From contig CM077833.1 of NCBI GenBank assembly GCA_039720395.1, forward strand, positions 21,587,771 to 21,651,770: a stretch of DNA of 64,000 nucleotides. Reading direction: 5' to 3'. This DNA comes from Liquidambar formosana (lineage: Eukaryota > Streptophyta > Magnoliopsida > Saxifragales > Altingiaceae). This document shows, one piece after another, positions 37,001-49,225 of this stretch. Position 1 is the first letter of the stretch. Every line of letters starts with the position of its first letter. The translations under genes were made by a program, and so were the position numbers. A model generated the notes under the pieces. The model was not told the DNA's origin. It did not search any database and saw only the letters and a list, made by a program, of their open reading frames with translations.

Positions 37001-37976
37001 GACCCATCTATTTATTTATTGTAATTTGCTACATCTCTGAGTAATTTCTTTTCTTCTATATATTTAAAAACCAAACGAGGGGTATCCTAGACCTACTCAC
37101 CCCTGATTTGAGCCCACAGCGAGTAAATTAATTAATAGAGCAATATTTTTTGTGGAGGTGGTTATCCCTTAATTTTAAAGGTGCATAAGGTAGCATTTTA
37201 GTACTAGTTAGGCATAAGGTAGCATTTTAGTACTAGTTAGGCATGATTAATTGAATTTTTAGTTGACATAGGAATTAATTAATTTGAGTAAATGACAGGG
37301 ATGTCCGTGGTGCTGTTCTGCAACAAAACGAGCCACAAGCAAGCTCTGCAACTCCTAGAGCAAGTCTGCAAGAGATTTCCATCTGTCAACTTCCTCAAGG
37401 TTTGTTTGTTAGCAAGTTTTCCTAATTTCTAATGCAGCTACCAAAACTGAAAAAATAAAGAATGAACACGCAATGACTAAGGATAACTAAAAACTAGAAG
37501 ATGATTCACATGCCTAAGCACGAGGTTAGAGCCTTAAGACCTAGGCTTGACATAAATATGGTTGGTCTGCCTTGGCCATTCTAGCACACTATTGCAGGCA
37601 TGACATATTGACATGGATGGGGGTGAGGTTAGGATTTCGATTTTTACCGAATAACATTCCATTAATTGGTGGCCTCAGACTTAATGCAAGATTGAGAATT
37701 ATCAAACAATTAAAGGTCAAGAAAATTTGAGCAGTTTTTTTTTTTCCTTTTTTTCTGAAAGGAAATATTTTTAAGTTGTATTCACCCTATGGACCTGTCA
37801 TGATGTATTGTTGATAAATTCAGGTGGAGGTTGAAGAGCATCCATACTTGGCAAAATCAGAGGGACTTAGCTCTATTCCAGCCTTCAAGATATACAAGAA
37901 TGGATCCAGAGTCAAAGAAATTTTGGGCAACAACCGTGATTTGTTAGAGGGCTCCATCAAATTGTACAGCAGTTGA
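34085..37976 (+). CDS. TTL: TPR repeat-containing thioredoxin (TTL) protein, seven exons
   Basis: Exons fit GT-AG signals at 34085-35047, 35523-35718, 35993-36165, 36326-36660, 36787-36991, 37299-37399 and 37824-37976. They encode about 707 residues, the usual TTL length. The N-terminal 235 residues are Ser-rich and disordered. TPR repeats begin at about residue 240 (CMGNEEYKVGRFEEALALYN) and resume in exons 4-5. The last 90 residues form a thioredoxin-like fold (MSVVLFCNKTSHKQ, then SIPAFKIYKNGSRVKEI) without a CxxC active site, as is normal for TTLs. TTL proteins are plant scaffolds linked to osmotic-stress tolerance, brassinosteroid signalling and cellulose synthesis. Two one-base insertions break the frame as given: an extra G at 35032-35033 (removal gives the family-typical R-L-A-T-L-Y-L-R-L-G across the exon 1/2 junction) and an extra T at 36599-36600 (removal gives T-T-A-L-D-V-R-P-S-Y). 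The total exon length is 2126, which is 3n plus 2. AATAAA repeats follow the stop at about 37987. Either assembly errors or a recent pseudogene. Confidence 0.92.
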
Positions 37977-39372
37977 GGACTTATAGACAATAAATAAATA
38001 AATAACATAAATTTTGCGTGTAAGCATGGAGACAGGAAAATTCACATTTTATTAAGCAAGGAATCGGAGCCCCACAGCAAAAAATTTATGATGGGCGAAT
38101 CATATTAGCCAGGGACTTTGCCGGCATTGCACTTATAGCAGAAAGAGTTAAGAAGGAATCAATGGGGCACCATAGATTAGATTAAGGGAGAGAAAAATTA
38201 GAGTGGAGTTCTTTTTTTTAAAAATTTTCTTGATTAATGAATGTATTTGTGCATTCCTCTATCCTTCCTACCCCCTTTTTAAAAAAAAATTATTTTATTA
38301 TAACCTGCTAGCAAACAAGCCAAATTGTTAGTGTATGGGATTGTTTATTTATTAGAGAGAAAAAGGAAAAGAAAATAAAAATAGCTTGCGGATTGGTTGG
38401 AGAAGAGCCCACAAATTATAAAGTGTGCCACCGACGGGTTATGGTTGGTGTGGATTTTTTAAAAGAATTGTTTGATATCTTCTTATTCTAATTATCGATC
38501 GTAGTGGATTCCTTCTCTTTTTTCCATTTTTTTTCCTGAGAGATTCCATGATAAAAGCATTTTCCTACTTTCTATTATTCTACCTACATCATGAGATCAG
38601 CTAAAGTCCACATACGAACCGCCAAAACGCAGTGAAGAGGGCAAGAGTCATCTAATAACTATACTGCAACCTTACCTTAAAAACCACATGCATTACACCA
38701 ACAAAAGAGAGAGATATAATTATATTTTTATGTGTGTGGGTTGGGGGGGTTGTTGATTAATTGGAAACAATATGCTGCTTCCAAAGACCAAAATGCGCCC
38801 ATGAATTTGACCCCCAGATTATCTAAATGCACCTCATTCAACAAGCCAAGCGACCCAACAGTTGAAAGACTCCCACCTCCCGTTAGGTAAGTACTAATCT
38901 TGAAACCAAGTGTTCATAATCATCATTGCCAATCTTTTAGGCTCAGCCCATCTTGCATTCCTTTGCTCTTGAGAGAGTGGGGATTTTAAGGGCTAGTCTT
39001 CATACCTTAAACAATAAACATGGTCCTATCAAAATCTCGACAGAAATAAAACCTAGGATACCTTTAATAGTTAATCAAAAAAAGAAAAAAAAGCCATAGC
39101 TCTAGAGCATTTGAAGCCGGTACTTAATACGTTAGTTATTGGGCCAAGGCCGACCTAAACACCTGCAATCACTCACACCACAAAGGGGACATATACACCA
39201 CCATACCAGCTGCCTTTGAAAAGAGTGTTTAGAATTAGCTTAACACTCTGACCATGCCACCACCTTGTTCAGCCTAATACTGAGATGGGCTAAGTCTGAA
39301 ATCTGGGTCGGATAACCTGGAGTCATACTGGGCTTCCGCCCAACGAGCAGAGCTAGTGGACTTGATGGGTTT
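37977..39372. other. Downstream flank of the TTL gene
   Basis: AATAAATAAATAAATAA at about 37987 is a plausible polyadenylation region. The rest is AT-rich spacer without a supportable gene or clear transposon ends. Confidence 0.5.
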
Positions 39373-39381
39373 TACGCACAA

Positions 39382-39733
39382 GGGAACGGCTATGGCAACC
39401 CCCCATTCTTATAACCCTACTTTGCAAAAACTGATTGTTGGGTCCACTAAAAAAGATCATTTTGAACAACTTCGCAGAAAAAAGTTTTTCCAAAATCTAT
39501 CGTTTAGGTAGACTTTTTGGCAAAAAATGAAATAACTGCTATAAATGGCTAAAAAATATATTTAAACGATGGATTTAGGAAAAACTTTATTCTACAAAGT
39601 TGTTCAAAATGATGTTTTCTAGTGGACACCACGACCGGTTTTCATAAAAACCTTTTATATTTTGCATAAAATCTTAAAGACCTAAAAGATAAGGAGTGGA
39701 CTGATAAGAATGGGGGTTGTAATAGCCGTTCCC
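39382..39733. mobile_element. Mutator-like foldback MITE with perfect 9-bp TSD and an arm deletion
   Basis: Its ends are GGGAACGGCTATGGCAACCC and GGGGGTTGTAATAGCCGTTC, finishing CC. The exact flanking repeat TACGCACAA is at 39373-39381 and 39734-39742. At 352 bp it is about 47 bp shorter than the other copies. The left arm lacks the stretch between ATTCTTATAACCC and the TCCACTA motif that its right arm still has, so the palindrome is asymmetric. Confidence 0.9.
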
Positions 39734-40077
39734 TACGCACAAACTTTCACTATATGTGTTTGGGTTAAACTAAGATGGGCTCAAATATTTGACTTTTTGA
39801 CTTTTATATGTGTCTCCATATCATAGAGTGGACCAGTAGTCCTCTTTTATTTATTTTTTCTTTTTTTGGGTAATATTCTTATCACTAAAACCCCCACCCC
39901 CCCTCTCCAAAAAAGGAAAAAGAAAAAGAAAAAGAAAAAGAAAAAAAGGAAAGGCCAATAAAGCTCCCAAGGAAGAGGGAGCATGAGCAACTGTCCAACC
40001 GGGCCCAAGATACCAGAGAGTGGGCCAAACTGCCAAAGTGTTATCGATTTATCCTGTATTCTTGTGATTCTGTCTAC

Positions 40078-40753
40078 GGTTCATGGTTTAGGTTAAAACC
40101 GCAAACCAAACCAAACCAAACCGGTTGGTTTGGTTTGGTTTGGTTTTTTTGTCCTTAGGTTTGGTTTTGGTTCTAATTTTAGAAAACCGAATTAAATTGG
40201 TTTGGTTTTGGTTTTCATGTTTAAAAAACCAAACCAAACCGAAAAACCGAAAAAATATAGTATGAATGTATATAATTTTATATATTACATATTAAACTTA
40301 CTTTGTGAATTTTTATTCTAATAAGGGCATAATAGGTAATAGATTGTAAATTTTCATAATGTTTTTTCTTTATTAGATTGGCATGTATTAAACTATCTAT
40401 TATTGTTGTGTGAGATATTGGCACGTATTAGATTGAAGATTTGAACTTGGATTGACGTAAGTCAATACTTTTCTGTTTTAATACAATATTTAATGTTTTT
40501 TTTAGTTACTAATGTAATGATTTTATTAAAAATGTTTTTATTTAGAGTTTGGCTTATTATTTTTCTATTTTAATTATTTCTTGCTATTTGATAGGATTAA
40601 GCCGAAACCGAACCGAACCAAACCGAAATTTTATGGTTTGGTTTGGTTTGGTTTTTTTTATAGTATGGTTTAGTTTTGGTTTGAGAAAACAAAAACCGAA
40701 ATATAATGGTTTGATTTAAGATCTACCCTAAAACCGAACCACGAACACCCCTA
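40078..40753. mobile_element. hAT-like element with perfect 8-bp TSD and shortened 5' end
   Basis: It is flanked by the exact 8-mer CTGTCTAC at 40070-40077 and 40754-40761. The right end AACCGAACCACGAACACCCC, finishing TA, is a full hAT-type terminus, while the left end (GGTTCATGGTTTAGGTTAAA) lacks the matching TAGGGGTGTTC outermost bases. Sub-terminal regions consist of AAACCA/TTTGGT repeats. There is no coding capacity. Confidence 0.6.
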
Positions 40754-41604
40754 CTGTCTACTACAGTTTTACAAATATTACAAAGATTTACAAAACGAAT
40801 AATATGAGATTGAAGTGGTAAAAGAGAAGCAGATCAATATTCTATCTTCTAACTGGTTACATATTCTGTGTCAGACATGAAGTATGACACATTTCATTTC
40901 CGGCCCTACATCTACCTCCCTTTTTTTTTTTTTTTTTTTTTTTGTTTGATTCTTTTGGAATTTGGAAACACACTAGTGACTAAAGTATATGGTTGTGGGC
41001 ACCTCTTATTATAGAATTTTCTTTTCTGTTTTAAAAAATATTTATATAAATAAGAGCTAATTAAGTTTGGGACATCTCGCACTTGTCTCAAATCATTTTC
41101 GCCTAACACACAAGAGCATGTGTCACTCATGGACTTAAGAACGTCTTGAACCTATTCAAAATTTAATATATGCACACTCTCTATTAAACCAAAAAGGAAA
41201 ATACTACTAATCTTCCTGCTTGACCATTGACATGATGTCATCGCCACATTTTGAACTTCTTACTCATTTCTTGTCAGAATTTAAAAAAAAAATTCAACTC
41301 TTTCCCTCAAATTTATTTATTTTTGTTTTTTAAAATGATTGTTGAGCATTGTCGCAGGAAAATTTTGAAAAATTTTCCTATAATATGGAAAAATATTTTT
41401 CACCTATCCCGGTTTATAATTGTGGTGCTCGTACTCATTCATCAATTCAGTGAACAGAGGTATTGACTTGGGTTCACATCATCTGTGATGGAGCCAAATG
41501 GTTGGGATAACAGTTGACATAATTATCAACCATTATTAAGGCAACAAACATTCTTAAGACTATTTCTCCTTACTCAAGGGCAAAAACAAAAAGCAAAAAC
41601 GAAT

Positions 41605-41752
41605 GGGAAATTTTAGATTCATCGTCAACGGGAAAATAATTAAAGTTAATAGTTAATCTTATTTAAGTTAATAATCATTTATTAGAAAATTAATAATAAT
41701 TTGCATTCAACTATAATTATTTTTCCATAGGCCGACGAATCTAAAATTCCCC
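41605..41752. mobile_element. Short MITE related to 33505-33654
   Basis: The ends GGGAAATTTTAGATTCATCG and GACGAATCTAAAATTCCCC are inverted repeats, and the interior (AATAATTAAAGTTAATAG, AATAATCATTTATTAG) is similar to the 150-bp element at 33.5 kb. No target duplication is recognisable, so it is probably older. Confidence 0.5.
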
Positions 41753-42025
41753 TCCCCGCAAAAAAAATAAAATAAAATAAAAATGAACAACAAAGTGAAG
41801 GAAGAGACAATAAAAACAAAATTGAAGATGAGATTGTGCTGTTGACTAATTGTCCTCATCTGGCCGGTGGCAACGAGGTACAGAACTTACAAGCCAGAGT
41901 CTCTGTGAGGGGCAAATGAGGGCAGCTCAAAATTTCAATCACTGACCTCTTTTTTCCTTTATTATTTGGTGATCATAGTGGAACCTTTATGTTGCACCCA
42001 TCAATTAATGCCAGTTGAGCTATAA

Positions 42026-42361
42026 GAGTATCTCTAACACGAGAGTTATTTTGATGAGTTAAAAACTATTTTTTACTCAAAAAATATAAAAATAGCTTTT
42101 TACAGTAAAAATAACTCTCTGTAGTAAAGTGGTTGCTCTAATGCAGTAAAATCTATTTTTTACCATAGCTAGTTTTTCCTCTTTCCAATTACCATTCCCC
42201 ACATGATGAAATAACACAGAGTTAAACCGAGAGCTAAATTTGTCCTTCAATGTTTAGCTTTAAGTTATTTTAGCTCACTTTCCCATTAAAGAAGGCCCTT
42301 TTGAACTCGGAAGTTATTTATAATTTTAGTTCACACTATAACTCTCCCATTGGAGATGCTT
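42026..42361. mobile_element. PIF/Harbinger-like (Tourist-type) MITE
   Basis: The ends GAGTATCTCTAACACGAGAG and CTCTCCCATTGGAGATGCTT are inverted repeats flanked by TAA (42023-42025 and 42362-42364). The GAGCATCTCCAA-type end is a common eudicot Tourist-like signature, and the interior is AT-rich and non-coding. The termini differ in detail from the element at 9377-9741, but the class is the same. Confidence 0.6.
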
Positions 42362-43534
42362 TAATGAGCTGATTTAATTTGAAAAATCCCTTTATTCATT
42401 GCTTTTCAGTTTTTCACTGGTTTGTACATAAATTGTACCCCCCCCAAAAAAAATAAAAAAAAAAGGAGTAAAAAAGCAAAGCAACAACAATGCTGCCACC
42501 AGGTGAAAACACATAAAACTCATCTTCAATTACGTTAATTTTATCAGTCATTTAATTTGCATGGGAAGTCCAACTTAGCGTGGTCCTTATGAATACATTG
42601 GCACCTTGATTATCAAATGATTAGAATGGATGATCTCGGTCATCCTTAGGGATTAGTATGAACCCAAACCTTGGTGAAAATAGACTTAAGAAACCCCATG
42701 TCATCGAAAATAAAATAAAAAATAAGAACTCACAGGATCCCAAGTTCGAGTTTTCGTTCCCTCTGAATCGTAATAAATGAATATGAATCCAAACCTTAGT
42801 AGGAGTAAATTCGAAATACTTTTTTGGAAAAGAAAAATAAATAAATATATAAATAATGTCATTATCTAAAGTTCTAAACTGATATCTATTATTTATCCTA
42901 TACAGATACTTGCTATGAAGACTGGTTACACTTAAAATAGGGGTTCTACATATAAAGCTATCACTAACGGGCACTCTCCCATTTCACAGCCCTCAAATCA
43001 AGTTACGAAATCTTAATCTCTCTCCTAAAAGAGAGGGGCCACAATAAATAGATATCACTTAAATTACAAAGACCATGGTGATACTCTTAGAACAATACTT
43101 AAATGTTGATGGGAAACCAAATCCACATATACTATGCAACTCAAGAAGCACCACATAGTTGTAAACAATGTAACCTAGCATATAGTTTATACTTTATACA
43201 TATAAGATTCCGGATTGAGAAGGGGGGAAAAAAAAAAGATAGATAAATTCATTACAAAATGTACATGGCAGCAAAATCTTTTCCAGAAGGAAAAGGAATG
43301 ACAAGAAAAGCTGTACAATTCCAATTGTAATACAATTTCCAATCAGAACAAGAACAAAGTACCAAAATTTGAGCTAAAACTATAAGTGCAATTGGATTTC
43401 TTTCCACACCCAAAAAAAAAAAAAAAAAAAAAACCCAGAAGAGGAAAAATATATAAATAATCGAACAACATAACAAATATTAAGAGAGAAGAAAATTTGG
43501 GATTAGAAAAGGGGAAATGGAGTCACCGTGATCA

Positions 43535-44575
43535 TCATCTCTTCCAACTTCGACTCCTAGATAATGGATCTCTCATGCCACCAACAACCCAAGTCTCCTT
43601 CGCAATATCAGAAGAAAATTTATAAAAGTCGGTGTCATATCTCATCACCACCAAGCTTTCCTTCTTCTTTTCCTTCTCTTCCTCCAGCATCAATTTTGCT
43701 AAATTTGATTTCTTTACTTCTTCCTTTTCCTTTTTCCCTTCATCATCATGTTGGTTTTCTTCTTCCATTTTCTCTTCTAACAAGCTTTTTGCAGGAGCAG
43801 ACCTACAACGCATCAACAATAGAGCATTTGGTGGAGGAACAGAGGGTGGTGCAGCATCTGATCCATCCTCGCAAGGCCTATCTTTCTCTACCTTTTCTTC
43901 TTTGCCAACCCCATTATTCTGATTTTCTTGTAATACCATGAACCATTTGGAGAATACAGTTCTTGAAGTTTCATTGCCATCACTTCCCTCCATGCCTTTC
44001 ACTCTGTGTTCATGAAACTCTTCTTCAACTTCATCTTCTTCTTCATCTTCATCATCAGAAGTGACTTCGGATTGAGGGAAAGACCCGAAACATCGAAAGT
44101 CAAATCGGATGCTCCGCAAACATGTCAAGAACTGCATCAACTCTTTCTTGAACCCGAGAGCTTCGATCCAGGTGGGTCTCTTCTTCTGTCGACTCTTGTT
44201 GTTGTGAATCCTCTCAATCTCTTCCATCACTGATTGCCAATTCTTGCATGAGCTGGTCTTGGGCCTGACTTTGATCTGTCCAGCGCAGGTCACTTTTGGA
44301 GACGTCGGTTCGGAGATATCGGACCCCATAGGCTTGGTTTTGGCCCATAAGAGAGGGCTGGCTTGGCCACCACCACCTCTGGTGCTAGACTTCTTCAGGT
44401 GGTGGTTTTGGTGGTTGTTGTGGTGGTGGTGGTGGTGGTGGTGGTGCCGCTTGTTAGGTTCTGAAGGCCTTGCCGGGCTGCAAATGGGCTTGGGCATGAG
44501 AGTTAGATGGGCTCTAGAAGGGAAACAGACTAAGAGATCTGCTGAGGGTGCTCCTTTAGCTTCTCTTCCTTTCAT
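43535..44575 (-). CDS. Protamine-P1-like plant protein
   Basis: A single exon encodes 346 residues from the ATG at 44575. The N terminus (GAPSADLLVCFPSRAHLTLM) is the conserved signature of a small plant family annotated in Arabidopsis as 'protamine P1 family' (At2g37100/At5g03110 type, from memory). It is followed by a run of nine His with Asn at about 44-58, a conserved central block with CAGQIKVRP and then NWQSVMEEIERIH at about 97-124, and a Phe/Cys-rich segment (LTCLRSIRFDFRCFG). An acidic stretch of mixed D/E lies at about 173-188. A basic tail ends RSRSWKR. The molecular function is not established, and the name reflects low-complexity composition rather than sperm protamine homology. 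The frame is intact throughout. His codons form a CAC/CAT repeat on the coding strand, which may vary in length. Confidence 0.85.
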   Translation of the reverse strand: MKGREAKGAPSADLLVCFPSRAHLTLMPKPICSPARPSEPNKRHHHHHHHHHNNHQNHHLKKSSTRGGGGQASPLLWAKTKPMGSDISEPTSPKVTCAGQIKVRPKTSSCKNWQSVMEEIERIHNNKSRQKKRPTWIEALGFKKELMQFLTCLRSIRFDFRCFGSFPQSEVTSDDEDEEEDEVEEEFHEHRVKGMEGSDGNETSRTVFSKWFMVLQENQNNGVGKEEKVEKDRPCEDGSDAAPPSVPPPNALLLMRCRSAPAKSLLEEKMEEENQHDDEGKKEKEEVKKSNLAKLMLEEEKEKKKESLVVMRYDTDFYKFSSDIAKETWVVGGMRDPLSRSRSWKR

Positions 44576-44620
44576 GGTGATCTCTTTCTCTCTTCTTCCT
44601 TTCTTTTCTTCTCTCTTGTG

Positions 44621-44628
44621 TTTATATC
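44621..44628 (-). promoter_or_regulatory. Putative TATA box of the protamine-P1-like gene
   Basis: GATATAAACAC on the minus strand sits about 46 bases before the ATG at 44575, in a CT-rich leader. The position is plausible but implies a short leader. Confidence 0.35.
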
Positions 44629-44649
44629 TTTCCCTTCAGATCTTGTGTT

Positions 44650-45734
44650 TGCTGAAGTGGATGATTTTGTGGTTTGAGGTGTGTTTGGAAGGTTTTTAAA
44701 AGAAAGGAGAGGAGGGATTGACACTTTGACAGCTTTCTCTGCTTTTTGCCTTTTTTATTTTGTGTGTTCTCCCCAACAATATGCTTGTTAATTTATTTTT
44801 CTGGCACTCCTTTTTGCTCCTTTTGGAATTGGGGTCACAACTCACAAGAGAGCTTCTTTCTTGTCCTCTACTTTTCTTTGCTTTCTAATGCTTTGCCAAA
44901 CAAATTAAATAAAGGACGACAGGAGAAAAGTTAAAAGCCCACGAGCCTTGTTTCGTGATCCAATCATACCCCCCAACTTGTGAGCCCATGCCAGTTAGCT
45001 AGTGCCCACAGCTTTCTCAACAACTACCAAAGCACCACCCCCCACTCTTATTTCAACGCACAAATATTGAGAGGGGGGTTTTTGAAAGAGAGAAAGGGAG
45101 GAGTTTGTTTCTGAAAATTGTTTTAGAAATGCATTTTATAAATTTTGAAAACATGTTTTTTTTTAATGATTTTTATGTTTCTTAAACCCCAAAAAAAAAA
45201 AACCAAATATTATTTTTATGTTCTCTAAATGATATGTTCTCAAGTTTTTAAGAATACGTTTTCTAATGTTTTCTACTCCCATTTTTTTTTTTTAATTTTA
45301 AATTTCCACAATTGTAGGAAAAAAAATTAATTTTTAAAATACATGACCAAACAGACCTTAAGTATCTGATTAACTATTGTTTAGTATAAGGCCTCAATTT
45401 TTGTTTTTTAATTTTGGTGATTGAGAATGAGGCTGTGATTTAATGCCAAGTTGTATTACAATGTAATGGTGTAGTGAAAGTAAAACTTAAAAGAGGGAAG
45501 CTAACAGATGGGTTCCTAGAGAGAATAATTATGGTTAGTCCTAAGGAGATTAAAGGCACACCGAAAGGTATTAAGCGGGAAATATATAGGATTTATTAAA
45601 GTAAGAAAGCCATAATGAAGGGAGCATTGCACTTGAGAGCACGAGAGTTGTGGACCCCCTACCCACTACACCTTGCGTTAGGATTAGACTTTCTTTACTT
45701 CTGGACCTTCCATGAAGGTGGCTGGGTCTTAGGC

Positions 45735-45777
<43 letters not shown>

Positions 45778-45866
45778 GATTTGTATCTGTATAATGGAAT
45801 CATATGATGATGGGGTCTTAGCCTATCCTTTGTCTCATGATCTATATTCAAAACTATAAGATCATA

Positions 45867-45902
<36 letters not shown>

Positions 45903-48900
45903 TGGCTTGATGGGAAGGAGGAATCAAGCCTTTTTAATTTCCATTCTGTGCCCCCTCTTTGCTCAAGAATTAAATATCAACTCTTTGAAACTCCACAAAA
46001 ATGTTTGATTCTCTTAAGTGTTACTTACAAGATCTGAAAGATTCAGTAATTACCACATGCTTATAGGATGGGTGGATTACACATACCCAAAAGATTAGTA
46101 GGGGTGTACGTGAAGCCCGAACACCATTGTTATAAAAAGCAACAATACTAATTAATAAAAATAGTTAATTAATAAATGTAAAGGTATTGTTGTTGCTTAT
46201 AACAATTAATAATTTTTCAAGAAAATGTATCTACTTTGTGAAATTGACGTTGAGATCCCAAAATGAACATTAGTTGTGGCGTTTAAGCTCACGCAAAGCT
46301 AGGTTCACTTGAAAGGAAAATAAAATTCTACCAGTAGATGTACAGGAAGCACTAATATTTCCAGAGTCCAAAAATGGGAAGAAGAAAGAAAAGAGACATT
46401 GTAACCCTCCGATAAATAATTATATTGTTATTTGCCAATCAACTTTTATAAGGTAGGAGAATAGATATGATACCAACATTAATGATGTAAATGATACAAA
46501 AGTTATTTTGTCCTCCAAGAAAATTATCATTTGACTGTTTAACCACCAATTGTTATGCACTTTTGTAGACAGACAGAAGTAATTCGCCAAAAGAAGAAAG
46601 AACAAAACAAAACAAAAACTGCTGGGACAAGATGTTCAAATAGGTCATTAATTAGCATTGCCAGACTCAATCCTTCAAGTAACTTCTTCTTTTTCATTTT
46701 TTTTTTTTTTTTTTTGGGCTGAGGAAAAAAGGGTAGGAGGCCGGGAAACCATGTTGGTTTCTCTACCTGGGTGTGACAATAGTAACATCTTTGATCCTAC
46801 ATTCTTACCTATTGGGAACCATTGACGGAGAGGGTCTAGATGGGTTACAAAGTAAGGGACCGCAAGTGAATCCTTGAAGTAATTAACTTATTTACATTTG
46901 GGAGTCTGTAAGTTATTTTTCAACTGCAGCGCCAAACTTAAAATCATATATTATGATTACTAATTTAAGGGTACTAGTGGCTTGTGGCACCTTCTATGCA
47001 AGTAATTAAGAAAGGTAAATTAATATTCAAACGTCATAATTATGATATAGGCATAATACTTTACTATTTAATCCTTGTGAAGCCCCATTTTTGTCATTAA
47101 GGAGTAAAGACTTCATGCACTTAATCAAATATTCTATAGTTCCAGTACTAGCTTCCATTAGAGTTTAGCATGCCTAGTGATTAGTGAATAGCTAGCATAG
47201 AGGTTAATAGACACTGTAGCCGAGGCAAAACCAGCTTCCCATTAGCCAGTGCCCAGTGGGGCTTCATTTTTCCTGATGAACTTTAACAAAATGCTCAAAA
47301 AGCAAGCGAATGCCTAAAGTTAGGTAAATACATGCAATATAAAATATAAAGTGTCACTGTGGTGCATGTCCTGCCGTGTTCTTAAATCTACATATATATT
47401 CACATTTACATTATCATTGAGATATGTAGGGTGGGGGAGAAGATGGTTGGAAGTGGGGAGGTTGAGTTTTAAAAGCAAGTGCTTCATGCCTTCATCTGTG
47501 GGATCGGATGTGAGTAGATGATGTCAAGACCTAATACATTCTTTCCTATCAGGAGTAGGATCGAGCACCCTTTCTCTTGTCATCCTTAAGTCCAATGCCT
47601 TGAGCAAGTGGTTGGAATAGGGTTCCATTGAGATTTTTCCTTTTTTTTTTGGTCGAGTGGGGTTCAATTGAGTTAATTAAATTAAATGTCCTTAAGCACT
47701 AGAAGGTTCTTCTGAATAAAATTTTAAGCTTTGTTGGTTAGATATGAAAGCACCATATATGCCATCTTCTAAAATTTTCAGAATCATTGCTGATGAGTCA
47801 AGGTAATAAGGTGTACACCCGCCCCCCCCCCCCCCCCCCCCCTCTCCCTCCCCTCTCCTTTCTTCTTCTTAATTTTTTTTTTTTTTTTTTTTTTATTTTT
47901 AGTGGGGGCAAAGCCCAAACAAAGTGTAGACCCCCCTTTGAAGACAAGGTTCGGTTCCTTTCTTTAATGTGCTAATCTTTATTCCATGCATTCCCTTTGA
48001 ACTGAAAATGTCTGGTGCCAAAAAGATGGATAACTGAAATGACCCTTCATAATGCAACCCCATGCATTGTTAAGACATGATTTTCCAAAGTGAGATGCAA
48101 AGTCTGATCAATCATCTCTCTCTTTATAGGTATGTATTATATATGTAATAAGGATTCCTATGATCTGAGTTCCTATTAGATACTATATTTTAGAAAAATT
48201 ATTCATATTTTATTACCTCCTTTAACGAAATAAAAAAGAGTAAAATCTCTAAATTATATGCTCTTAGACCTAACAAGAGTACTGTTTGGAGGGCCTTAGC
48301 CCCAATGCAACTTGGATGAACCACAAAGAAACTTGGGGATATATAACTCAAGTACTATATTTCCCCAAAGAAGATAAATGTAATATACAATTTTTTACAT
48401 AAGCTAATTTGTCAAATAGTGAATGAAATTTGGCTGCTCCAACTTCTTTGAAAAACAATTAGATCCTGTGGATCAAATAACCTTAGAGTTGTGTCACAAA
48501 TTGTATCTCCTAATCCTAACCCAAAAGAATTATGATAAATCTAGTAGTAAAATTTGTTAGTTTTGGAAATCGATCTTTCTCTATGTATATAAGCTTCTCC
48601 GCAATCTTGTTACTTTTCCCATTAGAATATGTTTATTCATGTTTACAGATTTTTGGCATGGTAATGCAAAGGATCATTTGCCTAGTCGATGTGAGAAAGC
48701 TACTCCGAATCAAGTAGAAATCATAATTGAGGGGAAAAAGAAAAAATTTGACCCCAAAAAAATTATTTTAAAAAAATTTGAAATTTTGTAAATTGCATCA
48801 CTACTTTTGTAATTTCCTCATACGACATCACATAATTTTTGAAGTGGTCCTGCACCATATATCAATGCAAAGATGATGATCACATCACAACATCAACAAA

Positions 48901-49222
48901 GATGATTACTTCTAGAAGACCCACAAGGTTTCAATTATGCTAAAGTATTAACCTTAAAAACTTAAATTATTTCTATTAATTAGGTTCTCATTTAATTTAA
49001 TATTTATCTAAGAATGGTAGAAAAAAAAAATAGTTTGAAGAAGGATGGAACTATGGCATTCATGTTTTGGGCCTACAAATGATGTGTTATAATTGCCGGT
49101 GATGATGCTCCAACTTTAAATTGAATTCAAATGGATTATTAAACATTCATTTTTTATTATTTCTAGTGATGATTTCATCTCAAATGATCATAAGTAGAAC
49201 CAAGGATTAATTCATTAGTTAA
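44650..49222. other. Intergenic region with simple repeats, no supportable gene
   Basis: About 45098-45358 looks like a worn MITE (GTTTGTTTCTGAAAATTG on the left, ACCAAACAGACC on the right) without a clear duplication. The region also holds (CT)n at 45740-45775, (GA)n at 45871-45898, a poly-T run near 46698-46718, a C run at about 47821-47842 and a T run at about 47872-47893. No conserved coding sequence is seen. Confidence 0.5.
45740..45898. repeat. Pair of opposed microsatellites, (CT)n and (GA)n
   Basis: About 18 CT units at 45740-45775 and 14 GA units at 45871-45898 lie 95 bp apart and are complementary. The sequences around them (GGTCTTAGGCTACC and GGTCTTAGCCTATCC) are similar, suggesting a diverged local duplication of roughly 110 bp. 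Confidence 0.7.
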
Positions 49223-49225
49223 TAA

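Larger units (their letters stand above)
40762..43534. other. Intergenic region, MITEs only
   Basis: Two MITEs are listed separately (41605-41752 and 42026-42361). Beyond them are AT-rich spacer, a poly-T run at about 40920-40943, a short C then A run near 42430, and a poly-A run near 43410-43431. The last 100 or so bases are probably the 3' untranslated region of the minus-strand gene ending at 43535. Confidence 0.5.

Noticed and set aside
43564..44699. Plus-strand open frames opposite the protamine-P1-like gene
   Set aside because: They are antisense shadows of the minus-strand coding sequence, whose conserved motifs and start context are clear.
45005..45028. Partial match to the miR396 core (CCACAGCTTTCT)
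   Set aside because: Only about 12 bases agree and no complementary star arm forms a hairpin nearby.
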